Shown piece after piece: positions 1 to 6,338 of a DNA stretch of 8,169 bases. The DNA is from Pelotomaculum sp. UBA3103 (GTDB lineage Bacteria; Bacillota; Desulfotomaculia; Desulfotomaculales; Pelotomaculaceae): contig DFAP01000127.1 of assembly GCA_002365855.1 (NCBI GenBank), forward strand, positions 1 to 8,169, in the 5' to 3' direction. The notes beneath the pieces were generated by a model, which saw only the letters and a program-made list of their open reading frames with translations, was not told the DNA's origin and did not search any database. A program made the position numbers and the translations under genes. Positions within the stretch are counted from its first letter, which is position 1; each line of letters begins with the position of its first letter.

Positions 1-414
1 CTTGCTTCAGGCATCCAAGCTAAAATTAGCCACTCTTCTTCCCAAAATGGCTTTTTCTGACAAGCTGCTGACAATTATCATCTTAATGGTTTCTTGGGTA
101 CAGGCGCCAAAGCTGGGCCCTTCTTTGTAGATATCGAGAACATGGATGGTGATCTACCACCCGGTCAGTAGTTCCAAACGCTATTTTTGAATTAGGTCAG
201 GGCGTTGAAGCTATCCATCGACAGCTCGCTGCCATATTGAGCATGTGTAACGAATCCTTCGGGACTTTATTTATCCTCAACTGCATCTACAAAGGATATC
301 AACTTAACCTCTCTTGCCCCTACCCAGTGGTGCGAGAACATATATCCTCACTGGTATAAGTTCATTTATTCCAGTCCATATTATGGTTATGAAATTCGAA
401 AGATTAAACCCGAT
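1..414. other. Region without a confident gene; possible decayed coding DNA
   Basis: No complete gene is visible in this stretch on either strand. Rightward, the stretch 58-147 reads as a protein-like fragment (…HLNGFLGTGAKAGPFFVDIE…) that opens after a TGA and closes at a TAG. A second stretch, about 176-356 in another frame, is open with a protein-like composition but has no start. A third is open from 241 into the permease at 415, in its frame, but has no ATG, GTG or TTG codon upstream. This pattern fits an eroded gene interrupted by stops and frame changes, but it could also be chance. I do not recognise a family. Confidence 0.3.
352..360 (+). promoter_or_regulatory. Possible extended -10 promoter for the permease
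   Basis: TGGTATAAG is an extended -10 type element (TGn followed by TATAAG) about 55 bases before the permease start. No good -35 hexamer lies about 17 bases upstream. This is the best candidate in the leader, and a weak one. Confidence 0.25.
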
Positions 415-1842
415 ATGAACTCAAAAGATGGCCTGTCAGCCTGGCAGCTAACTATGCTGGCTCTTGGAACGGTAGTGGGCGGTTCCTTTTTTTTAGGGTC
501 TTCTATCGCGATCAGGGCAGCGGGACCGGCAATATTTCTCTCATTTATTTTAGGAGGCGTCCTCGTCTATTTTATTCTGACCGCGCTTTCGGAGATGGCG
601 GTAGCGAACCCGCGGCCCGGTTCGTTTCAAGCTTATTCTCAGGAGGCCTTTGGTCCGTGGCTGGGGTTTGTGGTTGGTTGGGCCTACTGGACGGGACTTG
701 TGCTGGCTATGTCCAGTGAAGCAACAGCAGCTTCAGTGTTTCTGCAGGCATGGATCCCCCGCATGTCACCCCCGGTTTTGGCTACGGTTATTGTGGTTGG
801 GGTGACTCTTCTCAACCTGCTGGGAGCCAAAACTTTAAGTCAACTGGAAAGCAGCCTGGCTGCCATAAAACTTGGGGCTTTAGTTGGTTTTATCGGGCTG
901 GCGTTAGCTCTGATCATAGGTATCTTTCCGGACAAAGCACCCGTGGGATTGGGAGTACTCGCCTCAGAACCGGTTTTCCCCGGAGGCGTTGGCGGCATTG
1001 CCGGAAGTATGTTGATTGTACTGTTTAGTTACGCCGGTTTTGAAATTATCGGCCTGGCTTCTTCTGAAGCACGGAATCCCCATAAAACTATCCCAAGAGC
1101 CATTATGTACACGGTAATAGTGCTGGTAGGACTATACTGTTCTGTGATTGCGGTCTTGCTGCCTCTTGTTCCAACAGAAAACCTGACCCAGGAGGTCAGC
1201 CCGATGGTGGCGGCCTTGAGCGGTGGCGGGCTGGGCTGGGCTGCAGGCTCGATTAATGTTATTATGGTTACCGCGATCATCTCTACCATGTTGGCTGCTA
1301 CCTTCGGCCTGGGCAGAATGGTCCGCTCCCTGGCAGATACCGGACATGCTCCCTCTGTGTTAATTGATAAAGGAGACGTGCCCTTTCGCGGAATTCTCTT
1401 CTCAGGGGCTGCCATGCTTGCTTCAGTGAGTTTAGGGTATCTGCTGCCCAAGCAAATATATATATTTCTGGTCAGTTCCGGTGGCTTTTCTCTGCTTTTT
1501 GTTTATGCCATCATTTTAATCACCCATTACCATCATAGAAGGAGGTACGGCTGCCCTCCCAAAGGTCACTGCCAGCTCGCCGGCTTTCCCTATACCTCCT
1601 GGTTCGCCATTGCCGGCCTGATCGCCGTCATTATAACAATGCCTTTAATCCCGGGCCAGGGTTCGGGTCTTTATGTCGGACTGCTGCTGACAGGGTTCTA
1701 CCTGGTGCTTTACACTGTTTTCAAAAGCCTCCCGCAAAAACTTTTCAGCAGGAGTGCTGCCCTGGCCAAACCACTGCCCCGCAATTTGTTGTCCACACCA
1801 CAAAAAACTAATCAGAACAGCAAGGAATCAAAGCGTAAGTAA
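415..1842 (+). CDS. APC-superfamily amino-acid permease
   Basis: The 475-residue product is an integral membrane amino-acid transporter of the APC superfamily, most likely a proton- or cation-coupled uptake permease. The N-terminus has the family's first helix with the conserved glycine-rich break (LGTVVGGSFFLGSS, residues about 17-30). The loop after helix 2 carries SEMAVANPRPGSF (about residues 59-71), which matches the EMAv-P-GSF motif of the AAT/lysine-permease type. About twelve hydrophobic segments follow, with length and spacing normal for the family. The tail is basic and hydrophilic (…KTNQNSKESKRK). The ATG at 415 was chosen because helix 1 follows at the usual distance. Its upstream ribosome binding site is poor (only GAAAG about 14 bases before), and the frame is open back to 241 without a start codon. 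Base composition is richer in G+C than in the leftward genes. Substrate is not determinable. Confidence 0.9.
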   Translation: MNSKDGLSAWQLTMLALGTVVGGSFFLGSSIAIRAAGPAIFLSFILGGVLVYFILTALSEMAVANPRPGSFQAYSQEAFGPWLGFVVGWAYWTGLVLAMSSEATAASVFLQAWIPRMSPPVLATVIVVGVTLLNLLGAKTLSQLESSLAAIKLGALVGFIGLALALIIGIFPDKAPVGLGVLASEPVFPGGVGGIAGSMLIVLFSYAGFEIIGLASSEARNPHKTIPRAIMYTVIVLVGLYCSVIAVLLPLVPTENLTQEVSPMVAALSGGGLGWAAGSINVIMVTAIISTMLAATFGLGRMVRSLADTGHAPSVLIDKGDVPFRGILFSGAAMLASVSLGYLLPKQIYIFLVSSGGFSLLFVYAIILITHYHHRRRYGCPPKGHCQLAGFPYTSWFAIAGLIAVIITMPLIPGQGSGLYVGLLLTGFYLVLYTVFKSLPQKLFSRSAALAKPLPRNLLSTPQKTNQNSKESKRK

Positions 1843-1864
1843 CGGGATGCTGCTCTAAATCACC

Positions 1865-1901
1865 AAAAAAGCCCTTGCACCTGCAGGGGCTTCTGTTGTT
1901 T
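1865..1901. terminator. Bidirectional intrinsic terminator between convergent genes
   Basis: AAGCCCTTGCA (1869-1879) pairs with TGCAGGGGCTT (1882-1892), giving a 10-11 bp stem with one G-U pair and a tiny loop. Leftward, the stem is followed directly by six U residues (complement of A at 1865-1870), a strong terminator for the toxin-antitoxin transcript. Rightward it is followed by a weaker U-rich stretch (CTGTTGTTT), so it can also end the permease transcript, whose stop codon is about 25 bases upstream. Confidence 0.8.
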
Positions 1902-1910
1902 ATGTGACCT

Positions 1911-2037
1911 TTACAACTTCCCCAAGCTGACATCCTGGTGCATGGGGCCATCGAGGGAGCGTTCGATCGTCCAGCCGGCGCTGCGGGCCAGCTTTTCAAA
2001 TAGCTTATCTTTTTAATCCCGGCTTGCGTACAACGTT
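1911..2037 (-). pseudogene. C-terminal remnant of an unidentified gene
   Basis: Leftward, a coherent protein-like tail of 32 residues ends at TAA 1911-1913. It begins KDKLFEKLARSAG, continues WTIERSLDGPMHQDV and ends SLGKL. The same frame continues upstream as …TLYASRD, broken by a single in-frame TAA (2013-2015), and then runs into the toxin gene's 3' end. There is no start codon or ribosome binding site. I read it as the end of a gene whose front was lost when the toxin-antitoxin module or its neighbour was joined here. The amphipathic K/L/E/R composition is unlike random translation, but I do not recognise the family, and a chance open frame cannot be excluded. Confidence 0.4.
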
Positions 2038-2385
2038 TTATAAATCCAAATAGGTTTTTATTGCCATTCTGACCTGTTCCTTTATCTCCGCTGAGTTAAT
2101 ACTGCCGCATTTCTCCCCGAGCCGTTCCTTGGAAACAGCTCTTATCTGGTGTGCCATTGCTATTGAGTCTTTGGGCAATCCGGTTTCCTGTGGGCTTAAT
2201 AAAGATTCAACAGGATATACTTTTCTACCTGGTTTGACCGATGTAAGCGATAATATAGTAACTATCGGTAATGCCTGGTTAACTTCCTCCGCTGATATAA
2301 CCAGGACCGGCCTCCTTCCGGCTTGTTCAGATCCCTTTGTGGGTTCAAGATCGGCCCAGAAAATTCCCCACTGGTATTCTACCAT
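2038..2385 (-). CDS. mazF: MazF/PemK-family endoribonuclease toxin
   Basis: The 115-residue product has the normal length and order of a MazF/PemK toxin, a sequence-specific mRNA interferase acting in the cytoplasm and held inactive by its antitoxin. It shows WGIFWADLEPTKGSEQ (residues 6-20), the GRRPVLVIS strand (23-31), and T48 in the ILSLTS segment. R25 and T48 align by position with the catalytic Arg and Thr known in Bacillus MazF, so the active site looks intact. PKDSIAMAHQIRAVSKERLG (71-90) is the typical late core of the fold. The ATG at 2385 is preceded by a strong AGGAGG at 8 bases spacing, inside the antitoxin gene. The two frames overlap by 7 bases, as expected for co-translated toxin and antitoxin. 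The cleavage sequence cannot be predicted. Confidence 0.93.
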   Translation of the reverse strand: MVEYQWGIFWADLEPTKGSEQAGRRPVLVISAEEVNQALPIVTILSLTSVKPGRKVYPVESLLSPQETGLPKDSIAMAHQIRAVSKERLGEKCGSINSAEIKEQVRMAIKTYLDL

Positions 2386-2651
2386 TCCGTCTTCCTCCTG
2401 GCTGTCTCCAAGTCGGAAGATTCAAATGCCCGCATGCTCTCTTCTAAGTCTTGCACAAATAACGGGTCTTTTGCTGCTTTTATCATCTCTTTTTTTAATT
2501 TTTCCTTTTCTATCTTACTTGAGTATTCTTCAAGTGCTTCTTTTACCCCGGCATTTACTGAGGGTATATAACTGCTTTTTGCATAGGTCTTATACTTTTC
2601 AATTAAATCAGTCGGCAATGAAAAGGTGACATTCTTTACTTTTGCCGCCAT
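2379..2651 (-). CDS. mazE: Ribbon-helix-helix antitoxin of the MazEF-type pair
   Basis: This 90-residue protein lies immediately before the toxin. The N-terminus fits a ribbon-helix-helix DNA-binding fold: a β-strand (VKNVTFSLP, about residues 5-13), helix A (about 14-27) and helix B (IPSVNAGVKEALEEYS, about 29-44). A charged helical tail rich in K and E follows and is the part expected to wrap around and block MazF. Dimers should bind the inverted repeat in the promoter and repress the operon, as in known RHH antitoxins. I chose the ATG at 2651, which has GAGGGG 8 bases upstream. A GTG three codons earlier (2660) overlaps that ribosome binding site and is unlikely to be the start. The gene name follows the usual toxin pairing; it is an RHH antitoxin rather than an AbrB-fold MazE. 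Confidence 0.88.
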   Translation of the reverse strand: MAAKVKNVTFSLPTDLIEKYKTYAKSSYIPSVNAGVKEALEEYSSKIEKEKLKKEMIKAAKDPLFVQDLEESMRAFESSDLETARRKTEW

Positions 2652-2668
2652 ATAAAGCACCCCTCAAT

Positions 2669-2708
2669 ATATTATTGGCTATTTATATTGTATTCTAACC
2701 AATAATAT
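2669..2708. promoter_or_regulatory. Inverted-repeat operator of the toxin-antitoxin operon
   Basis: ATATTATTGG (2669-2678) and CCAATAATAT (2699-2708) form a perfect 10-bp inverted repeat with a 20-base centre. One arm lies in the promoter spacer and the other covers the predicted transcription start, so the arms bracket the -10 box. A further half-site-like copy, GCAATAATA (2712-2720), overlaps the -35. This is the expected placement for autorepression by an RHH antitoxin, but the region is AT-rich, so part of the match could be compositional. Confidence 0.6.
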
Positions 2709-2715
2709 TATGCAA
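2687..2715 (-). promoter_or_regulatory. Sigma-A promoter of the toxin-antitoxin operon
   Basis: Reading leftward, TTGCAT (2710-2715) and TACAAT (2687-2692) are separated by exactly 17 bases, a good match to the housekeeping consensus. The predicted start of transcription is near 2680. The antitoxin ribosome binding site (GAGGGG, 2660-2665) and ATG (2651) follow within a short leader. Confidence 0.7.
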
Positions 2716-2772
2716 TAATAAATGGCGCCGGTTGTTGAATTGTTGAATAACTCCCTTAAGCGAATCCCCTGT

Positions 2773-2793
2773 TTATGCTAATATTATGCTAAT
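2773..2793. repeat. Short tandem repeat after the transporter stop codon
   Basis: TTATGCTAATA (2773-2783) is followed directly by TTATGCTAAT (2784-2793), two adjacent copies of an 11-base unit, the second short by one base. It lies just downstream of the leftward permease stop. I see no terminator hairpin between that stop and the toxin-antitoxin promoter, so transporter transcripts may read into mazEF. Confidence 0.4.
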
Positions 2794-2798
2794 TCATC

Positions 2799-3899
2799 CT
2801 ACTCGTAAGAAAGCGCTTCCCGGACGCTCATTCTTGAGGCGTTGTATGCCGGATAAAGGCTGGACAGCGCTGCAAACAGCATAGCCAGCACCAGCCATAT
2901 GAAAACACCTGTAGGTGACAATGCTATCTTTAAAGGCGTCTCAAAAAATGCGATCCCAAACATATAACTGATATAAATACTTACCGGAGCAGCTATTGCG
3001 GCCGCAAATACCCAACTCAAAAGGCCGATTAAGACTCCTTCACCGACGATTATGCGGAATATTGAGCGTGTTGAGGCCCCGACGGCACGCATTACACCGA
3101 TTTCACGGGTACGTTCCAGCACATTTACGCTCATAGTGGTTGAAAGTCCAAGGCCTCCGACTACAACGCCCAGGACCGACATCATAATCAGCATGACGGC
3201 AAGGATTAGAAGGTGCCCGTCAATCTGCTTCCTTACGTCATCCACCTTGACAACACTTGTGGTTTCAAAACCGTCAGAATTAAGATTCTTTTCCGCATCT
3301 CTTATGGCAAACTCTATACTTTTTGAATCCCTGTTTTCGGTTGTGAATACTACATTCTGGCCGAGACCTTTCTGGCCTGTAAGCTCCTGAAAATATTCCT
3401 GATTTACATATACCTTCGGTTCGGACATCATTTCCTGGACAACTCCGACAACTTTCCAGCCAGAGTCCTTTCCGTTTATTCTTAATGTAATGGTATCTCC
3501 AACCTTTGTATCAGGTTCCATGTGCAACACCCGTTGGTTCAGGACGACAGCGTTGGTATCCTCCGAAGCCAGCCATCTGCCCTCGTTCGGTTCGACAGAT
3601 GTTACAAGTTTTGAGCCTGATGGGATTGCAACGACTTTAAAGTAGTCTCCGCTCATACCGTCCGCATGTACAGTTAAGGCTTCCGAACCTCCCCAGACTT
3701 CTACATCCTTTATGCCGGGGACTTTTTTTACCGATTCCTCTATTTCAGCATTCTTATAAGGGCGGGCAAAGCCTATGGAGGCGTCGAAACGGTAAGACTT
3801 TATAACCCCTGCCGAGCTTGTATTCATGGATGCGGAAACATTCATGGCAGTAATAAACAAAGCTCCTCCAATGGAGAGCACCCCAAGGGTGAATAACAA
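2799..3899 (-). CDS. FtsX-type ABC permease, C-terminal half (frameshifted)
   Basis: This open frame encodes the second half of a large ABC exporter-type permease. It starts inside a membrane helix (LFTLGVLSIGGALFITAMNV), followed by a roughly 200-residue extracytoplasmic domain. A FtsX module of three helices (about 229-256, 283-312, 328-352) comes next, containing the cytoplasmic coupling segment ERTREIGVMRAVGAS (262-276) and the conserved ending ASRMSVREALSYE. The nominal start at 3899 is a TTG that would be an internal Leu codon in the intact gene; only a weak AGGG precedes it at four bases. Restoring one A in the run at 3907-3911 joins it in frame to the upstream half, giving a single protein of about 795 residues. 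It should pair with the ATPase encoded upstream. If the frameshift is real, this half is probably poorly made or not made. Confidence 0.75.
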   Translation of the reverse strand: MLFTLGVLSIGGALFITAMNVSASMNTSSAGVIKSYRFDASIGFARPYKNAEIEESVKKVPGIKDVEVWGGSEALTVHADGMSGDYFKVVAIPSGSKLVTSVEPNEGRWLASEDTNAVVLNQRVLHMEPDTKVGDTITLRINGKDSGWKVVGVVQEMMSEPKVYVNQEYFQELTGQKGLGQNVVFTTENRDSKSIEFAIRDAEKNLNSDGFETTSVVKVDDVRKQIDGHLLILAVMLIMMSVLGVVVGGLGLSTTMSVNVLERTREIGVMRAVGASTRSIFRIIVGEGVLIGLLSWVFAAAIAAPVSIYISYMFGIAFFETPLKIALSPTGVFIWLVLAMLFAALSSLYPAYNASRMSVREALSYE

Positions 3900-5185
3900 T
3901 CTGCCCTTTTTCGGAAAGTGTTCCTTATAGAGAGCAGAAATGGTCTGGATAAAACACTGATTCTTGAACTGATGCTGTCAAGGGCATTCGGTTTTTTATT
4001 TTTCAAAGCGACTCCATAATCTTGCAGCGCTTCACGTACGGTAATACGGCTTCCTTTGACAATGGAATAAACGGCTGCAAACAAAGGCAGCAGGAGACCG
4101 ACTGCAATTTGGCTTAAGTAAGCCCATAAGGGAATTCTATCGCTGAAAATCTGGAAGTTCAACATACCTGCGTTAAAAGATGCGTATGCCCTACCTGCAA
4201 GAACTGCTACAGGAACGGCAAGGGCAGTTGCTGCAATCCCCAGTATTATGGCGAAACTCAGATAAATTGCCGTAATCTGGCCGCTTTTTGCGCCAACGGC
4301 CTTCATCATTCCTATCTGGCGGATTTGCTGGGATAGAAGTGCCGAGATCATATTAGCTACAATCGCAGAGCTTAATACAAGTGCAATTATTCCGAAGGCT
4401 CCCAGCAGGAACAAAAGGGTTTCCATCTGGGCTGCATGAGGATGCTTGCCGGGTTCCGGTATTTTTATCCGCCACACATTCTTTCCGTTTTGCTCCAGCC
4501 AGTCTTTCAATTTGTTTGTTACACTTTGTATGTTGGTATTATCCATCCGGCCTTCCGATACGACAATTTTCAATTCATTAAAGCCGCTATCGCCGCCAAG
4601 CTGCTGAATGGTTTCCGGAGTTATAAAAGCGAATACTTTATTTTCCATCCAGGCGGGGGGAAGAGCGGGAGCATGCACTGTGCCTGCCAGCTTGAACTCG
4701 GTGTAAGAACCTCCCGGCAGCTTTATATCCAATTTGTCGCCTATTTGTGCGTAGATAACCCGCATTGCGGCTCTTTCGACAAGTATGTCCCCCTTTTCAG
4801 GAGGCCATTTCCCATCTTCCGGCTCAAACTTATCTATCCGCATGTCGCTGAAATTTTCAACAACAAACATGTCGATTTCCTTTTCATCGCCATCACCTGA
4901 CCGTACCCGCCCTACAATAGTCCTTCCGGCTTCTGCATCCAGGATCCCGGGCATGCTCTTTACTTTCCTGACGGTTTCATCATCAAGGCCTTCAACCCAT
5001 AGAGTCGCAGACGCCGGATTTGTGCACATATAATTGACATCCATTTCACGGTTGAGGATTGCCCTGGCGTTCAACACCGCCCCGACACCGGTGACACCTA
5101 TGACCATTGCCATTATGACAAGGATGGTCCTTGTTTTATCGGACAACAGGTCGCGTATTACTTTTTTCCAGCAGAGTCTAAGCAT
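3842..5185 (-). CDS. FtsX-type ABC permease, N-terminal half (frameshifted)
   Basis: This frame encodes the first half of a MacB/LolC-like ABC permease. Helix 1 lies at about residues 20-40, an extracytoplasmic MacB-type domain at about 45-250, and a FtsX module with three helices at about 257-280, 305-332 and 352-376. The coupling segment QQIRQIGMMKAVGAK (286-300) and GSRITVREALQDYG (378-391) are family hallmarks. Residues to about 426 (…SIRNTFRK) are normal, but the last 21 or so, including CYSPLGCSPLEEL, are out-of-frame translation of the second half. The duplicated arrangement resembles permeases with two FtsX modules in one chain, which act as exporters or mechanotransmitters rather than importers. 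The ATG at 5185 follows the ATPase stop by one base and has GGAGG 9 bases upstream within the ATPase gene, so the two are translationally coupled. Substrate is unknown. Confidence 0.85.
   Translation of the reverse strand: MLRLCWKKVIRDLLSDKTRTILVIMAMVIGVTGVGAVLNARAILNREMDVNYMCTNPASATLWVEGLDDETVRKVKSMPGILDAEAGRTIVGRVRSGDGDEKEIDMFVVENFSDMRIDKFEPEDGKWPPEKGDILVERAAMRVIYAQIGDKLDIKLPGGSYTEFKLAGTVHAPALPPAWMENKVFAFITPETIQQLGGDSGFNELKIVVSEGRMDNTNIQSVTNKLKDWLEQNGKNVWRIKIPEPGKHPHAAQMETLLFLLGAFGIIALVLSSAIVANMISALLSQQIRQIGMMKAVGAKSGQITAIYLSFAIILGIAATALAVPVAVLAGRAYASFNAGMLNFQIFSDRIPLWAYLSQIAVGLLLPLFAAVYSIVKGSRITVREALQDYGVALKNKKPNALDSISSRISVLSRPFLLSIRNTFRKRADCYSPLGCSPLEELCLLLP
3907..3911 (-). other. Frameshift site in the ABC permease gene
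   Basis: On the coding strand this is a run of five A in CGAAAAAGGGC. As written it reads R-K-R-A-D and enters the wrong frame. With six A it would read R-K-K-G-R-L-L-F and pass smoothly into the second half, which is the usual basic hinge before a membrane helix in this family. A one-base deletion in a homopolymer is the simplest explanation. Confidence 0.8.
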
Positions 5186-5186
5186 T

Positions 5187-5927
5187 TTACAGCACCTCCC
5201 TGCTGTTCCCGATGGCTTCCTTATTTACCGGAATATCATCAATGATCCTTCCGTCAGCCAAAGTTATGCAGCGCTTTACCCTTTTGACTACATCCCTGTC
5301 GTGCGTTATTAATATAACGGTTTTCCCTTCTTCCACCAACCCGTCGAAAATCTCAAATACCATTTCGGCTGTCCGGCTGTCAAGGTTCCCGGTGGGCTCG
5401 TCGGCTGCGATTATTTGCGGTTCGTTTGCCAGAGCCCTGGCTATTGCAACTCTCTGCTGCTCCCCTCCCGATAGGGATGATGGGAACTTATCAGCCTGTT
5501 CTTCCACGCCAACCTTTTTCAATAAAAGTAATGCCCGTCTTTTACGCTCTTTTAAGGGAAAAGTATTGCAGAAGTCCATTGGAAGCATTACATTTTCCAG
5601 TACTGTCAACGTAGGAAGGAGTTGAAAGAACTGAAACACCACCCCTATGTTTATTCCTCTCCAGACAGCCATCTGGCTTTCGGTAAGAGACTGGATCAGC
5701 CTGTTGCCGATAATTATTTCACCTGAGGTGGGCCGGTCTATGCCGGAGATCATATTGAGCAGGGTAGTTTTTCCACTGCCGGATTTACCGACTATAGCTA
5801 CGTATTCCCCTGAAGAAATATTGAGATTTATGCCGTCCAGCGCAGTAAAAACGCCTCCCTGGCCTTCAAATCTTTTAACCACATTTCTTAAATTGATGAA
5901 AGCTTTTTCTTTTTCCTGATTGATCAT
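5187..5927 (-). CDS. LolD/MacB-type ABC transporter ATP-binding protein
   Basis: The 246-residue cytoplasmic ATPase has all nucleotide-binding motifs in order: Walker A GKSGSGKT (47-54), Q-loop Q99, signature LSGGEQQ (152-158), Walker B IIAADE (172-177) with catalytic E177, D-loop NLDS (181-184) and switch His209 in ILITHD. The ADEPTGNLDS form and the length are typical of the LolD/MacB/FtsE group, which pairs with FtsX-fold permeases such as the one encoded next. A homodimer would power the permease. The ATG at 5927 is preceded by AAAGGAG at about 10 bases. Its stop is one base from the permease start. The gene follows the small membrane protein by 54 bases on the same strand with no terminator between, so all three should be one operon. 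Confidence 0.95.
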   Translation of the reverse strand: MINQEKEKAFINLRNVVKRFEGQGGVFTALDGINLNISSGEYVAIVGKSGSGKTTLLNMISGIDRPTSGEIIIGNRLIQSLTESQMAVWRGINIGVVFQFFQLLPTLTVLENVMLPMDFCNTFPLKERKRRALLLLKKVGVEEQADKFPSSLSGGEQQRVAIARALANEPQIIAADEPTGNLDSRTAEMVFEIFDGLVEEGKTVILITHDRDVVKRVKRCITLADGRIIDDIPVNKEAIGNSREVL

Positions 5928-5981
5928 TGTTGGAATGCTCCTTTAATTCGTTTTGTACCAATCAATTCCTCAGTTATCATG

Positions 5982-6134
5982 TTATCTGCCACGATGCATA
6001 TCCATAAAGCTTCTTCCACCATGCATTTCCATAAATTTATTCATCAGATCAGCACCAATCATAGTGATCAGTACACCGACCACCACAATAACAGCAATCA
6101 CAGCTGCAACCAGCGCGATTCGTTTTTTATTCAT
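5982..6134 (-). CDS. Small membrane protein with Met/His-rich tail, function unknown
   Basis: The 50-residue product opens MNKKR, then a strongly hydrophobic helix (about residues 6-27, mostly V, I, A, L), then a polar tail. The tail holds two related motifs, MEMHGG and MDMHRG, and eight of its last 26 residues are Met or His. This could be a single-pass protein with its tail outside the membrane (the positive N-terminus suggests inside) or an uncleaved signal-like peptide. I chose the ATG at 6134 because AGGAGG stands six bases before it; a longer frame starting near 6176 has no comparable site. The MxMH pairs resemble soft-metal (copper or silver) ligands, but this is inference. Placement at the head of the ABC operon suggests an accessory or signal-transmitting role for the transporter. 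I do not recognise a family. Confidence 0.7.
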   Translation of the reverse strand: MNKKRIALVAAVIAVIVVVGVLITMIGADLMNKFMEMHGGRSFMDMHRGR

Positions 6135-6217
6135 TGTGCTCCTCCTGATAGATGTTTCTTCATCTGTTATAAACAAATATACAGGGTCAAGATAAAACGC
6201 TGATAAAAAGAAAATAA

Positions 6218-6236
6218 ATATTTGTAAAGCAAATAT
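6218..6236. repeat. Inverted repeat at the predicted transcription start
   Basis: ATATTTG (6218-6224) and CAAATAT (6230-6236) are a perfect 7-bp inverted repeat around TAAAG. It coincides with the predicted start of the ABC operon transcript and could be a regulator-binding site. It could equally be incidental in this very AT-rich stretch. Confidence 0.35.
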
Positions 6237-6241
6237 AAAGA

Positions 6242-6269
6242 ATTATGAAGTAATGAATAATCAGGTCAA
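6242..6269 (-). promoter_or_regulatory. Candidate promoter of the small-protein/ABC operon
   Basis: Leftward, TTGACC (6264-6269) and CATAAT (6242-6247) are spaced by 16 bases, just after the kinase terminator. Transcription would start near 6234, giving a leader of about 100 bases. A second TTGACC lies at 6185-6190 with only poorly spaced -10 candidates (TAACAG, 15 bases), which makes it a weaker alternative. Confidence 0.5.
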
Positions 6270-6280
6270 ATATAAAAGTA

Positions 6281-6323
6281 AAAGAGGCGACCCCTAAAGT
6301 TAAACTTTTGGGCCAGCCCCTTT
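6281..6323 (-). terminator. Long hairpin terminator after the histidine kinase gene
   Basis: A long interrupted stem lies 16 bases past the kinase stop. The outer arms, AAAGGGGC and GCCTCTTT leftward, pair with one wobble. The inner part CCC-A-AAAG pairs with CTTT-A-GGG around a small AT loop, with mismatches in the middle. Leftward it is followed by a U-rich stretch (CTTTTACTTTTATATTT). It should end the regulator-kinase transcript and separate it from the ABC operon. Confidence 0.7.
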
Positions 6324-6338
6324 AATAGCACCAATTTT

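Noticed and set aside
1029..1451. Leftward 140-residue open frame inside the permease gene
   Set aside because: It lies wholly antisense to a well-supported permease; its composition (P, S, T, A-rich) is that of a shadow frame in G+C-rich coding DNA, and it has no family motif.
1808..1999. Leftward 63-residue open frame across the terminator
   Set aside because: It runs through the bidirectional hairpin and into the permease 3' end, and its Cys/Pro/Arg-rich sequence lacks protein character; the neighbouring frame (1911-2037) is the better remnant.
2129..2629. Rightward 166-residue open frame over the toxin-antitoxin genes
   Set aside because: It is antisense to two overlapping genes with strong ribosome binding sites and family motifs, and it has no motif of its own.
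3895..3920. Programmed -1 ribosomal frameshifting in the permease
   Set aside because: The run is only five A and the heptamer A-AAA-AGG requires a mismatch in the A site; I see no clear downstream stimulatory structure, so mutation or sequencing error is more likely.
4436..4900. Rightward 154-residue open frame inside the ABC permease
   Set aside because: It is an antisense shadow of the conserved permease frame, rich in Phe, His and Cys, with no start signal.
5982..6176. Longer 64-residue form of the small membrane protein
   Set aside because: The extra N-terminal residues have no ribosome binding site ahead of them, and the AGGAGG for the inner ATG lies within that extension.
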